DNA from: Edaphochlamys debaryana
Lineage: Eukaryota; Chlorophyta; Chlorophyceae; Chlamydomonadales
Assembly (NCBI GenBank): GCA_016858145.1
Contig: JAEHOE010000025.1
Span: 1,092,939 to 1,156,938, forward strand
Direction of reading: 5' to 3'
Length of the DNA: 64,000 nt
Shown: piece by piece, positions 1 to 13,241 of the stretch
How the letters are laid out: every line of letters begins with the position of its first letter
Numbering within the stretch: position 1 is the stretch's first letter
Translations under genes and position numbers: made by a program
Notes under the pieces: generated by a model
The model's database searches: none
Seen by the model: the letters and a program-made list of their open reading frames with translations, nothing else
Told to the model about the DNA's origin: nothing

Positions 1-2243
1 CTCATGCGCAAGCGGCGGCTGCCGAGCGAGGGGGCGCTGGAGGGGCTGCTCATGGGCGGCGGCGGGGACGCGGAGGCCGACCTGCAGGCAGCGGTGGCCG
101 CAGCAATGGCCGCTGGGGCCGGGGGCGACCCCTACCGCACACGGCCGGACGACGCCCTCAGCCTCCAGTACGCCAGCCAGCTGTCCGACCACGCCCTGCT
201 GCACGCCCACCTGCAGGCGCAGGCGCAGCGCGGCGGCGCACGAGACGCCGGCCGCCTGGCCGCCGCGGGCTCCGGCGGCCTCTACGCCGCTGCGCCCCAG
301 GGCCAGCGGAGCAAGGCGCAGGGCCGGGGGTCGCAGTCTGCGGGCTACGGGCGCCAGGGGTACGACGAGGACGACCTGGGTGTGGAGCCGCACACCTTGT
401 GGGCCCAGCCGCCTGCCGCCAAGGCCTCCCGCCTGCCCGAGCCCCCGGCGCCCGAGCCCGAGGCCTCCGGCATCCACGCGCAGCTGCTCAAGGCGCTGCT
501 GCAGACCGAGTCGCAGCGCCGGGGCCGGGCGCCCGAGGACCAGCGGCTGCTGGACGCGGGGCTGTACGCGGTGGCAGCGGCGGAGGCGGAGGCGGCCGCG
601 GCGGCGGAGGCGCAGCGCAGCCAGCGGGGGCAGGGGCAGGGGCAGCCGCGGCGGCGGGCTTCTGCGCTGGAGCTGGGCGCTGCCGATGCGGCTCCGCTGC
701 AGATGCAGATGCAGCTGGTGCAGATGCACGAGGGGGACCCGGCGGCCGCCCGCGCCCCCGTGCGGCTCATGGGGTGGCCCACGCACGGAGCGCCGGCGCC
801 GGCGGATAGCCTGGGGTCCGCGGGCACAGGGCGCCGCAGCAACCCCGGGCTACCGGCGGGGAGCTCCGGGGCTCCGGGCCGCACGGGCAGCCAGGGCGTG
901 CCCCCGGTGGATGTGGCCCGGAGCCCCAGGCTGAGCGGCCCTCCACCAGCCGCAGCGGAGCCTGCGGTGCCGGACACCCGGCTCTTTGCCGACACGAGGC
1001 CAATGGACGGGGCGTCGGCGCAGGGCGCAGGTGCCGCCGCGGGTGCGGGGGCCGGGACGGTGCAGGGCACGTCGGTGCCGGACGTGGATGCGCTGCTGGC
1101 GGCCATTGAGCGCCTGTCTGCGCGGCCCCCGGTGAGAGCGGCAACGGGCTTGCGGGGCTTGGGACCATTCCGTGGGAGCTGTATCAGCGTTAAGAGCTTC
1201 ACAACTGCACCGGCTTTACAGTGGCCAATTAACGTCTCCCCCTCCCCCCGCCCCCAGGCCTTCTGCGTGGTCAGCGTCACGGCTCTGCTGGGCATGCACG
1301 CGGCCGCCGCCGCACGGAGGGGCGCGCAGCCCACCCCCTGGGCGCTGGCGCAGGCGCGCGGCCTGGCCACGGCCCAGGCGGCGGCGGCCATGGCCGGCGC
1401 CAGCGCTGCCCAGGTGGCGGCGCTGGACCTCAAGCCGCTGCTGGTGCTGGACATGGGCGGCGGGGCGCGGGCGGCGGGGGGAGCAGCACCCGCTGCAGGG
1501 GATCGCTGGTTCGTGCTGCACCTGTGGCTGCACGAGGCGGGGGCGGGGGCGGGGGCGGGCGGCACGCCAGGGGCGCGAGGGCGGGGCCAGCTGGAGCCCC
1601 TGCGTGCCTTTGTGGCCCGCTTCTGCCCCGAGGCCCCGCTGGATGCAGCCGCAGCCGGCGGGGGCGGGGCAGGGGAGGGCGAGGCGCTCGCCTCAGCGGT
1701 GCTGGAGCTCGTCCGCGTGCTGGTGGGTGCGGGGCGGGCCGGCTGAGGCGCAGCGGGGGGCAGGCTCTGCTTGAGATTCTGCCCATGCTACTAATCACAA
1801 ATCAATCGTATCGTTTCACTATCTGGGCCCTTACTCACCCTCTTGCCGTGCAATGCCCCCATGCCCCCCTGCACCCTCTGCAGCCCACGCCCGCTGCCAG
1901 CGGCCTGGCGGGGCTGGAGGCGGTGCACGGGGCGCTGTCGGGCGGCGCGGTGCCGGGGGAGGCGACCCTGGGCGCCTGGCTGGGTGCCGCGGAGGGGGGC
2001 GAGCCCCTGCGCCTGAGCTGGGAGGCCTGGCTGGACGCCCCGGGCCCGGAGGCTGGCGGGGGCAGGGGTGCGGGCCTGGCCTCGTCCGCGGGGCCGATGG
2101 CGGGGGAGGACGCGCAGGCGCTCGCGGGCCACCGCGCGCTGCTGCTGCTGGCGGAGGCGGCGTCGGGCGCACACGGCAGGGCCTCGCCGGCGGCACCAGC
2201 GCCCGGCAGGCAGGGGAAGGCGGGCGGCGTTGGCGGGGCATAG
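1..2243 (+). CDS. 3' part of an unrecognised Ala/Gly-rich protein gene (5' end outside window)
   Basis: Three in-phase exons are visible: 1-1131, 1258-1722 and 1884-2243, each bounded by GT/AG sites and ending in TAG. The frame is open to the window edge, so the true start may lie upstream; an ATG at position 4 exists but nothing supports it as the start. The first exon is low complexity (Gln/Ala/Gly/Pro) with a helical patch around LLKALLQTESQRRG. The later exons have more globular stretches such as FCVVSVTALLGMH and DRWFVLHLWLHEAG. I recognise no family. It lies upstream of, and in the same direction as, the repeat-protein gene. Confidence 0.55.
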
Positions 2244-4799
2244 GCTTGCGGCGCGCCGTGCTAGAGCTGGCTGAAGGCTGTGTAGCCGGGGAGGGGTGGA
2301 CGACGTCTCGAAGGGTCGAGGTGGCTACGCGGTACGGGTGAGCCGTGTCATGAGCTAAACAGTGCTGACGTGCGTACCGGTACGAACCCCCCGCCCCCCG
2401 CCCGCGGGGCGCGGGACATGACCAGGACCGGCTGTGACAAGGGATGTCTCATCCGGATAAGGCCGAGACGATCCACGCCCTCCGGTAGGGACCTTACCCA
2501 TGGGCTGACCTCAACCCTGTGTGCGTGTGCAAAACCGTCTGAATGCATCAGCGGAATGGACGAACCTATCTTCCAAACTTGAACGGTATGGCAGTGGGGC
2601 TGGCGCAGGGGACGGGGCTGTTGACGCCTGGGGTGAGGAAGAGTGGGGCCGGGATGAGCGTGAAACAGAACGTGCGGGACGCACAGGCTTTCAATCAGTC
2701 GTAGTGGTAGCCTACGGTCCCCACCTGGACCGGTCTGGGGGGGTTGGTCAGCTCACCCTTTTAATAATAAGTTCATTACTTGTGAGGCGCAGGGTTGTGG
2801 GTATGTGTGCTGACCCTGTGGGTATGTGTAAGGGCCTGTTTACGGGCTCCGTCAAAGTGGAGCCGGCCGCTTGGCTAACGTTGCTGAAGGCAGGTCCAGT
2901 CAGGACCACATCTGGGTTGCACTCCGCCTTTGATCTTGTCACGACAAGCCCAAGGGTGACGCCTATCGGTATCCAGAAGGCGGCCAGTGGCAGAAGCTGT
3001 GAAAGAGGGTCATGGACGGGTGGTGACGCCATGTTGCACTCCTCTGGGGCGGCTGTACGGCTAGAGCGGCGCCCTGTGTTTGAGAAGCTGCAGGCCGATT
3101 GGCCTGCGTACCTTGAACGCGGCGGCTGGATATGATTTGATCTGGCTTGAGTTGTAAGGATGCCAGTGGGCTGTGCCGAGGCGCCATTAGGCCCGTTTGG
3201 GCACTGATGTTAGTCTCTACCCTGCTCTCTCCCGCTCTGGGCTCCAGCTGCTTGCCCGGGCTTGGCCGGGGTCCAGGACGAGTACGGAGACGGACTGCTG
3301 CGTGTTGGTAGAAGGCCTTGACGCCATGCACAATTGGCACAGGGGCGAGGCAGTGGGCAAGGCATCGGTCCTTCCTTCCACCCTCGGGGCACGTTGACCA
3401 GCTGGTGTGCGGCGTCCTCTCCAGGCCCACACTGCATCGGCACCGGACGGGTGCTTCTGTACTCGCAGGGGGCATGCAGCGTAGTCAGGACGACGCCGGG
3501 GGATGCAGCTGAGCGCGTCGGCATAGCCCCTGCCGAACGCGCGAGAAGAACTGGAGGGGAGAGCTATCCGGTCTGGCTCCCAGCCCGTACTGCGACGAGC
3601 AAAGCAACAGCCAAGATACCAGAGTGTGCAACCATAACCGTTGCAAGGGGGAGTGGAGCGAGGAAGGGGGTGGAGAACCCTGGTGCTTGGGTATTGGTCG
3701 CCTACGACCTCAAGGGCCTGAGGTCCGGTCACCACCCCTGCCGGTAACCAACACTTGAGCACCGTGTGATGGTTAAGCTTTAAGGGACCAGCCCGAAAGT
3801 ACGGAGGACATACATGCAGCTTGTGCGGTGTCAAACCTCTGCAATTGGTCATACGACGGCAAGAGACAAGCAAGTACGCCCCTCGGAGACGGCCCAACCC
3901 AACTGTCTCCGAAGGGGGTTTGACGAGAACGTCGTGGCAAGGGGGTGCGTGGGGGGGTGGGGCGGGTGGCGGGGTGGGATCGTGTAGGAAACTACGGAAC
4001 TTACGTTCCTCTTCCCCTGGCTGAATTGCCGCATTGCCGCTGTTCGAGACCGATGGGTCCAGGGGGCCGTCAGGGCGGCTCTTAGGCGGTGCGCCGCGTG
4101 GCAACCAGAACGCTGTGGGCAGCAAGGGCGGGGATTGGCACGCCAACAAGAACTCGCACGACTGCCCTGGGCCCAGGCCCGGACCACCGTGGGGAAGCGC
4201 GAGCGGAAGTGGATATGGATGAGGAGACTGATCCAGGTACGCAAAGGGCCGCCAAACCGCAATTAGCAAGTAGGTACGCGGATGGGCTGGAGGCGGTGCC
4301 CGCAGCGCCCGGAGGGTGCCCGGGCGTGCCAAAGCCGGACTGAAGCCGGAGCCGCTTCTTCTCCCCTGACTCCGGCACCACTTGTGCACCCTCTACCTTT
4401 CTTTAATAGTACAGTCTTTGTTTGTGCCTGGTGCCTGTGAACTGCACGGTTTTGCGCGCCAACTCGCGTCGTAAAATGAATCTCTCATCATACAGCGCCG
4501 CGTGGGCGCCAACCCAAAACCTCCCCTCACTTACCATTTGACAATCCAAATAAGGTTGAGCTGTCACCAGCCGGTTATCCGGCGCCGGCAACGCGGATGA
4601 CACTGGCGTAGACCGCGCACAGGCCTGTCTCCCAGCGGCTGCTAATACTCTGTGAACGTAGCCGAAGTACAAAGCGAAATCAGACCTAGGGTAGCGCGTT
4701 GTGAAAAAGTCTCTTACTTGCGAGAAGTCTCGGCCAGCTGGCCAGGCTGAAGAGGGGCGCACGTAGCCCTAAACCCCTTATATAGCGTGCAAGATTAAG
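2244..4799. other. Intergenic stretch, no gene recognised
   Basis: Open frames here are short and lack the codon bias and splice structure of the neighbours. TGTAA motifs occur near 2827 and 3155 and could serve as poly(A) signals of the upstream gene. A TATATA sequence lies at 4779-4784, just before the next gene. Nothing else is assignable. Confidence 0.5.
4779..4784 (+). promoter_or_regulatory. TATATA box before the repeat-protein gene
   Basis: This is the only clear TATA-like sequence upstream of the gene. It sits only about 16 bases before the ATG at 4800. If it positions transcription about 30 bases downstream, the mRNA would begin after that ATG, and translation would start at the in-frame ATG at 4884. 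Confidence 0.35.
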
Positions 4800-7700
4800 A
4801 TGGCAGACGCTGCTGGGCCGGTAGCTGAGGAGCCTGGCAGCGCATGCCCTGGCTCCGACGGAGAACGCACGGCTCAAGCTCCCATGAGCGTATACGAAGC
4901 AACGGCCATAGCGGAGACTACGGCGGGCTACCCGGCCGGTCGGAAGCGGCCGTCGACCGCACTCGACGCGGAGCTGCCCGCGGCGGACGCCTCTGCCGGG
5001 GCCCCCCAAGCCGCCAAGCGAATCCGTGACCTGACGGCGCCGCGGAGTGAAGGGCAACCGCCAGTTACCGCGGATCAGAGGAACCACGGACCGGTCGGGG
5101 CCTTGACCAGGTGCCGGCCAGAGGACTTGGTCCGTGTCACGGCATGGAGCCCCCAGCAGGCGGCCGCAGTGCTGGCAGCAGCAGCGGCTACGGCGCAACC
5201 GGGAGCCCTGGCGACAAGGCTAGTAAGTTGATCTGAGGTAGACGGGTGTGGAGCGCTCACCGTTGCTAAGCGTTGCATTGGGCTTTTCCTGGGGGCAATA
5301 AGCCCCAAGCAGCGGTTGACTCATCATGGCAAGGCGCACCGTACGTTAGCTCCTCTCCACCCCCACACCGCTGCCCCCACCCATGCCCGTCATGCCCTCA
5401 GGCCTACGCCCAGCTGAGCCCCCACTTCGTCAGCGGCTTCCGGCTGCTGGCGGGCGCCTGCGGGGCCGCGGCGCTGGGCGGCTCCGGGGTGGACCTGGCG
5501 CGGGTGGTGTGCGGGGCGCCGCTGGAGCTGCTGCTGCTGAGCCCGGGCCCACGCCCGGGGCAGGGGCAGGGGCAGGGCTCGGGGCAGGGGCCCGGGGCCC
5601 AGGTGGCCTCGCTGGAAGAGTGGCGTGCGGTGCACGTGCTGACGGGGGACGGGGCGGGGACCGGGGGCGAGGAGGCGGTGGTGGAGGCGCTGCCTTCGCT
5701 GGCGGCCCGCGTGCTGGGGCTGCCGGGGGGGCGGGGGCCGGACGGAGTGCTGGCGGCGGCGGCGGCTCTGCAGCTGTGCCGGCAACTGAGGGTGGCGGTG
5801 AGTTGGAGAAGAGGGTGGATAAGAGGTGCACGCGGCGAGCACCCTGCCTTGGACGTACCAGCGGCGCCCAACGCTTGCTGTCCGTCCTCCCCGCCTGCCC
5901 CCGCAGGACCTCGAGTGGTGCTGCGCCCAGCCCGCAGCCCCTCCGGCCCTCAGCACGGGCTGGCGCACTCTGGCGCAGTGGGCCGCTGCCCCCGCAGCGC
6001 CGCACGCCGCTGGCACCACTGCCCCCAAGGCGCAGGCGCAGCCCCAGCGGGCGGTCGCGGCGCCAGCACCGCCTGCGCCCACGGACCAGCGCCCGGCCGC
6101 CCAGCCCAGCGGCGGCTCCCAGTGCTCGGCAGGGCCCGCTGCTGCAGGCCCCGCCCCGGCCGTGGCCCCGGTCAAGCCCGCCCCAAGCCCCGACCCTGCC
6201 CTGGCTCCCGAGAGGGCCGCGGGCGATGCGGCCGGGGGCGCCGTTGCGGCCCTGGAGCTGTACCGCCGGGTGGAGCCCGAGGGGGCGCGCCTGGCGGGGG
6301 AGGCGCTGCGGGAGCGGAAGGACTGGGTGCGGACCGGCCGCAACGCTCCGGTGCGTCGCAACTGCAGGCCGCACCAATTGCACGCCTCTGCGTGGGGCGC
6401 CCTTGCCAAGCTCACCGCTAACCCTTGTCACGGTACCCGGCTCTGCGTGGAGCGATCTCACGTGCCACGAACTTGGTCTGCCCCCTCCCTCAAGCCCCTT
6501 CACAGCCGGCATACTGCATGCGCACTGAGGCGCCTGGCAACCCTCCGTCCCCTCGCAGACGCTCTGGCGCCTGGTCACCGGCAAGACCACGCACTACGGC
6601 CTCGCCTTCTGCCCCTCGGGGGCGCACTACGGCGACGGCCGCCCCGGCCGCGGCACCCGCGTGCGTGTGCTGCACCCGGGCCCCGGCCCCACCCCCGGCT
6701 CCGGCCCCCGGGCCCTCCGGGAGCTGGAGCCCTGGTCCTGGTTCGGACTGCACATGGGCCAGAGCTACGTGGCGCAGGTGGGGGGGCGAGGGAGGGGAAG
6801 GGGCAACGGGGAGGGGGACGGGGAGTGGTGCGATGGAGGAAGAAAGACCGGCGTGTTGCTTACGTCAGCCAAAGGCGTGTGGGCCAGAGATGCACGTGAC
6901 GCGTGGTCTCCATGCGTACCCCATCCGGCCCTCCCTCCCGCGCAGCGCTGGCCCAAGAAGGTGGAGATCGCGCTCACCCCCGAGCAGCTGCCGCTGGTGG
7001 AGGGGCGCAGGGAGCCGGGCGCAGCCAAGGTGCGCTGCCGCCCGGGGAGGGGCGGGCCGCATGCGTCGAGCGGATGGGAGCGGGGCGAGGGCAGCGGCAT
7101 CGTGTCCCGCATGTAGGCGTGGGCTTCAAGAGCCTTCCTTCCAGTTCTACCCCTCACCCTTTCGCCTTTCTCCCGCCCCCGCCCCAATTACCCCCGTCAG
7201 TCCCGGGAGCACGGCGGCATCCACTGGATGCGGTTCAAGGACTGGCTGGGCGCCGTGGCGGCCAGGGTGCGGCTGGTGGTGGGGGGGGGGACACAAGGGC
7301 GGGGAGGTTCAAGGGGGTTGGTGCAGGCCGTGATTGGAGCGGGGGACATATCACCGGGCGCATGTGGCTCACCTGCTCCCCCCCCCCTGTGCCCCTGGCC
7401 TCCACCAGTTGGACGGCGAGGGCGCCAGCGACACGGGCAGCGGCAGCGAGGGCGAGGAGGCCCTGGGGCCAGAGCCCAGCGGCGGGGGCAGCGGCGCCAG
7501 GCAGGCCGCGTCCGCAGACGCGCCGCCGCCGCCCCGGCCCCGCGTGGGCCGCCCCAGCGCCCCCGCGGCAGGGGTCGCCACGGGCAGCGGGCCTGTGGGC
7601 GGCCCGGGGTCCGGTGCGTCCGGGTCGGGCGCTGCGCTGGCCCAGCTGCAGGCGGTGGACCCCGAGGGGGCGGAGCGGGTGGCGGAGGCCCTGGCGGTGC

Positions 7701-10700
7701 GCAGCGTGGAGGCGGCGGGGGACAACGCACCGGTGAGTAGGGGGGGGGGGGTCAGGCGGGGAGGCGTTGACCGGCTGGACCGCAGAGCCTCAGGACGTTG
7801 CGTGCCACTCCAAGCCCCGTTGCGCGCCATGCGCCCCCCCCTCCGTGCCCCGCCCAGACCCTGTGGCGCTGGAGCCTGTCCGGCGAGGCGCAGTACGCTG
7901 TGGCCTTCGTGGCCCGGGGCGCCTCCTACCTGGACGCAGCGCCCAACCGCCACGGGGGCACGCCCGTGCGCCTGCTGTGGGCGCCGCCGGCCGAGGCGAC
8001 GGGGGCGGGCGGGCGGCGGTCCGCGCTGGAGCTGCCCCCGCGCGCCTGGTTCCACCAGTCTGCGGTGAGCACAGACGGCTTGGCGTGTGGCCGGGGGGGG
8101 GGGGGCTACTTGTGCTGGGAGGGCAGGAGCTGTACGATTGCGAACCGATGGGCCTCGTGAGGGGTTGGGTGAGTGGCGTGGTGGCTGGCTAGCTCGCCTT
8201 TGCACCGAGGAGCCCCGGCGCCTTGCTGCCATGCACCGCCTGGTCGCGGACCCCCCCCCCACACGCACACACCGTTCCGTTCGGGTGGGCTTCGGTCTCG
8301 CGGGCTGCTCGGTACGCATGCTTGCTCTGCTGTGCCCGTCTGCGCCGCCGGCGGGCCGCACCAGCTCTAGTCTACCTCATTATTACCAGCTACAAACTAC
8401 GGCTCCGACGCGGCTCCAGCGGCGACACAACCGGAACGGGTCCGGGATGGGCGTGATGGGTCGGGCTTCGGTTTCCTCGGGCTTTCGGTTCTGTATCTAT
8501 GGCCGGCTAATCACCGCGCCTAAGACTCCCAAACTCATGCGAGCAGCCCTTCACACACACACATACCTCCCCCCCCAATCCCTCAGGGCCAGCTCGCCCG
8601 GGGCCGGTGGCAGTTCAAGGTGGAGGTGGCGCTGCTGCCCTGGGAGGTGCCGCCGCCGGTGGCCAAGGTGGGACTGGACTAGCGGGGTGCAGGAAGGGGC
8701 AAGGCGCATGGGGAGGGGTGAAGGCATGGGCCTGGAGCCACCTGTCCGACTGCCCGGTGCCCCCGATCACGCCCTCACCCGCCCCCCCCCCCTGCCCTGC
8801 AGCCGGGGTTCGACGGGCTCACGTGGGTGCCCTTCCACAAGTGGCGTGGGTGCAACCTGCAGGCCGGCAGGGCCGCGGGCGGGGGAGCAGGCGGGGGCGA
8901 GTCGTCCGAGGGCGAGGAGGCAGAGGCGGAGGATGCAGAGGTGTACAAGCCCGCGGCCCGGGGTCGCCGCCGCGGCAGGGCCAAGCAGGCCGCCCCCGTG
9001 GACTCGGGCACTGAGGAGGAGGAGGCGGAGGAGGCGGGGGAGGAGGACGCGGAGGAGGAGGCGGGGGAGGAGGAGGACGCCGGCGGCGACGAGGCGGCCT
9101 CGGAGTCGGGCGGGGAGGGGGAGGAAGGGGAGCCTGCCGAGGAGGAGGACGCGGCTGCGGCCGGGGAGCCCCTGGGCGACGCGGCTCACAGCCTGGAGGC
9201 GGTGGGGCTGCTGCGGGCGCTGGACCCGGGGGCGGCGCGGCTGGTGGCGCTGGCGCTGACCCGGTGCCGGGTGCAGGCGCAGGGGGCCAACGCACCGGTG
9301 AGGCCGGGGAGACCTGGGTGGGGAGACGGCTGTGGGCGCGTGCATGGACCTCAAGACCTCAAGATCGCGTCACTGACCCCCGCACGTGTCGCCTCGGCCC
9401 CCCTCCCCTCTCCGCCACGCAGCGCGTGTTCGGCTTCCGCTTCCCCGAGCGCTCGGCCCTGTGTGTGGCCTTCTGCCCCCCCGGCATGTAGGGCGGGGCC
9501 CCGCTGATGCGGGGTAGCGGCTGCTGCGTGGCACCCCACCGCTGGGTGGGGCTGGCAAGTCTGCAAGACCACCCAGGATGCGGCAGGTAGAGCGCCATTG
9601 CACTCCCCGTCCTTCCCCTCACCCTGCCCCTCCCCCCCCCCTGCCCCCAGCTCCTTCAACGCCAGCCGCCAGGGCCGTGACTCGCTGGTGCGCTTCGTGG
9701 CGGTGATGCGGCGGCGGGGGGGCACCGAGGGCGGATCCAGCAGCGACGAGCGGGGCAGGGCGGGGGCCGGCGAGGCGGGGGGCAGCGAGGGGGAGGAGGA
9801 CGGGGCCGACCTGCACAAAGGTGAGCGCGCGGCTGGGTTGGAGGGGGGGCAGCGGGCCTCTTAAGGCTTAGCTAAAGGGGAGCGGGGGTGGCTTGGTGAG
9901 GTAACCGGCAGCTTCAGGCCCTGGGTTGCTTTGCCCAGCCGTCAGGTCTGGCATGCTCTTGTGGGCCCAGGCGGTGGGCCTGCAACGGGCTCCAGGTGGT
10001 GCTGCTGCCTGTCGAGGCTTCCCCGCAGCCACATTGACCTTCCCCGATTCGTGTGCCCACCCGCCCCCAGGCAAGCGTAGGCGGCCCCACACTCGCGCGG
10101 AGGTCCTGCAGCCGTCCGCCTGGTTCAAGCGCCTGGCGGGGCGGTACGGCAGCACGTACAAGTGGCAGCACAAGGTGGAGGTGGCGCTGCTGGCGGGGGA
10201 GGGCGTGGACCGGGGCACGTCCCCGCCCAGACCCAAGGTGGGCGCGGCGGGAGGGTGGCGGAAGGGGAGGCGCGGGCGGACAGGCGCCAGTGCAGTGGAG
10301 GCGGGCTCCCTGCGCCTCAGCGCTACCAGGTTGCAACCGGGGGTAGGCGTCGCGGGGTCGGCCCTGCAGGTTGGACTTGGACTTTTCCTCGTGCAGCCAA
10401 GCCCCTGTTGCCCGTGCGCTCCCGCTCAGCTCTGAACACCGCCTTGCCGCCTCGCCCCTACCCTCCTCCGCCCCCTTCCTGCCCCCTTCCTGCCCAGAGC
10501 TTCACGTGGCGGGGCCTGCGCTGGGCCAAGTACCAGGACTGGCGCCTCACCCTCCCGCCCGCACCCGGGGCGGCGCACTCGCCCCGCGGCGCCGCGCCCT
10601 CCAGCCCCGACAAGCCCCGCCGCCCGGCGCACGTCAAGCAGGAGCCGGACGCCGCCGTGGCCCAGGGGCCCACCGGCCCCACCACGGCCCGTGTGGCCCG

Positions 10701-13241
10701 CCCCACCACCCCCGGCATCGCCAGCATCTCCCCCCTCACGGTGCCCAAAGCAACGCCGGCAGCGTCCGTCACGGCCGCGCCGCTGGCAGCCCCGCCCCCA
10801 GCCGTGATCATCGCGGCCCCGAGCTCCCGCCCCGCCCCCACCGCCCCCTCCGCGACCCCCTCGGCCCTGGAGCTGCTGCAGCGCCTGGAGCCGGAGGCGG
10901 CGGAGGCGCTGGAGCGGGGGCGGCAGGGGCTGGCGGGGGCCGCGGCAGGGGGACTGGCCGCTGCGGTAAGGGCCTGCACAATGCGGGGGGTTGAGGTGAG
11001 GGGATACAGTCCGCCGGGGGCAGGTATCTTATACTCTTACCCTCACTGCCTCCCTCCCCACCCCAACCCGGCAGACGCTGTGGCGACTCGTCCTGCCCGA
11101 TCCAGCCGGCGCAGGGCCGCCCCGCACGCACCTGGCCCTGGCCCTGCCCCCCGCGGCCGGCAGCGGAGGAGACGGCGCGGGCGAGCGGGCGGGGCCCAGG
11201 GTGCTGTGCTGGGAGGCGCAGGCAGCCCAAGCTGCCGCGGGGGCTGGCGCCGGGGGCGAGGCCGGGACGGGGGCGCCCACGCTGCGGCTCACTGTGCTCA
11301 GCCCGGCGCAGTGGTGCGAGCGAGCGGCGGGCGGGGAGCCTGCCCGGGGGAGCTGGGAGGAGGAGGTGGAGGTGGCGGAGGCGGCAAAGGTGGGTCGTGG
11401 GTGGGACAGCGGGCGCGAGGGGGGCAATCCTGCAGGTGTGGACCGCGTCTTCCGAGGAAGCGCACGCGGCGCGTCGCCCCTGAGTGCCGTACACCTGATC
11501 CCCCCTGTTCCTTGCCCTCTGGCACGCAGGCCGGCAGCTCCGCGCCCACCTGGGTAGGCTATCGGGAGTGGAGGTCCCGGCAGCCAGCCACCACGCAGCC
11601 GCCTCGAGCCCCGCCCGCAGCGCCGGCCGAGGCCACCCGATCGGCGGGTGCCCCTGCCCCTGCCGGCGCCGGGGCGGCACCCGGACAGCCGGGTACGGCG
11701 CCCACACGCAGCCATGACGCGGAGGGCTTCCCAGCCCGCGGCGGTGTGGGCACGGGGTCGGGCGCTGGCGGCTCCACCCCGGGCCCCGCGCTGGCGCTGG
11801 GCAGTGACGCTGACGACAGCGGCGGCAGCCCCGACGGCGGCGGCAGCCCCGACGGCGGCGGCGCGTCCAAGCTGGACAGCGATGCGGTGCTTGACGCCCT
11901 GGAGGCGGCCTTCCTGCAGCACGTGCAGGTGGGGCGTGGGGTGGGAGGGGGTGGGAGGGGAGGCGGCGTGTTAGGCGCAGGATGGCAGAGGCGCGGAAGC
12001 GGAGGCGAGCGCAGGGCCTGTGTTGCTTGCGTCAAACTCAAGGGGAGGAGAAGTGCCCAGAGTACGAGAGGGGCCATGAGCCATGCCTTGGTCGAGGCTG
12101 GGCTGCCGCTCGTCTGAGTCCTGACCTTTCGCTGGGCGCGCCCTGCCATCACCCTCGCCCCCACCCCCACCCCCCGCAGTCGGGCAAGGCCTCGGTGGCG
12201 GAGGGCGGCCAGGAGACGGCGCCGGTGGGGGCCGGGGCGGGCGGGGCGGAACCTCTCGGTGTTGGCGGGTGGCACCCAGGCAGGCCCTGCCACCTGCCGC
12301 GCATCCCCATCCCTCCTCTCCCCCCCCCCTGGCCGCGCAGGTGCTGATGCGGGTGCGGTGCTCGCGCAACAGCGAGGTCTTCAGGTGGGGCTGGGCGGGG
12401 AAGGGCGGCGCCCAGCCGTGGGCCCTGCGGCGCTTGGTGCTCGGGCCCGCCCCTCCACCGGGCTCTTGGTCCTCCTTCGCTTCGCATGTGCTTGCATTCG
12501 CCATACGCTGGCAACCTTCTCCCCGCTCTTCCCGTTCCCCCCTCCCCTGTCTCTGCCGCAGGTTCGGCATCGCCTACTGCCCCACCGGCGCCCGCCACGG
12601 CGACGGCGCCCCCGGCCGCGAGACGGGCGTGCGGGTGCTCTACGTGCCGGACGAGGCGCTGCCCAAGGCCCGGGAGCCGGGGGCGGAGGGGCCGGCGGCG
12701 CCCCCGCGGGACCCCGCGGACGTGTACGCACACGCGCAGGTGCGTGCGTGGGCGCAGGGGGCAAGGAGGGAGGACAGTGCGCGGCTTCCTGCTCTTGGCT
12801 GCCCGTATCAGGGTCTCCTCTGGAAGGCATACTCCTCCTCCCCTCACCCCCTGCCCCCCCGGCCCCAGGTTCTGACGCCCACTGTCTTCTGCCAGCGCGC
12901 CTCCGCGGGCGCCAGCGGCACCTACCCCTGGCGCTCCTGGGCGCAGGTGCTGGTGGCCTCGCCCCTGGCGCCCAACAGCGAGGCGAGTGCAGGGGCGGGG
13001 AGGGGAGAGGGGGGGCGGGGAGGGGAGAGGGGGGTGGCACTCGTGGACGCACGGGCGGCTTCTAGTGGAGACGCATGTTGGGTAGTGCCTTTCGAACACG
13101 GGGCCATGGGGCAACCGGCCGTCTCAGCTGTCGACAAGGCCTGGTCAGCTTGCGTTCGGCTCTCCGCCGTCCCTCCCCCCGCAGAGCACCTGGCGGCCCT
13201 ACGGCGACTGGGTCAAGGAGCTCAAGGCGCGGAAACCCTGA
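4800..13241 (+). CDS. Five-module tandem repeat protein, function unknown (21 exons, about 1586 aa)
   Basis: Exons: 4800-5222, 5402-5797, 5907-6350, 6559-6777, 6946-7029, 7201-7266, 7409-7732, 7858-8064, 8587-8667, 8803-9297, 9423-9487, 9651-9820, 10071-10237, 10498-10965, 11075-11389, 11530-11928, 12180-12224, 12341-12384, 12562-12739, 12869-12982 and 13185-13241. The product carries five diverged copies of one module. Each has a helical segment (ALELYRRVEPEGARLAGEAL type) ending near NAP, then TLWR or VFRF followed by an AFCPSG-like strand, then RVRVL, a W-F motif, KVEVAL, and a closing W-x(2-4)-K/Y-x-DW motif (FKDWLGAV, YQDWRLTL, YGDWVKEL). Acidic Glu/Asp linkers and basic patches separate modules. 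The closing W/DW pattern recalls SAND-type domains only weakly, so I do not assign it. The last intron uses a GC donor. The start is uncertain between 4800 and 4884. Confidence 0.7.

Noticed and set aside
345..1565. Long minus-strand ORFs opposite the first gene and throughout 5-13 kb
   Set aside because: In very GC-rich coding DNA the opposite strand is often open. These frames lack splice coherence and conserved motifs.
6559..13241. SAND or VARL domain identity for the five modules
   Set aside because: Only the closing W..DW motif is reminiscent. The other SAND core residues are not visible, so the name would be unsupported.
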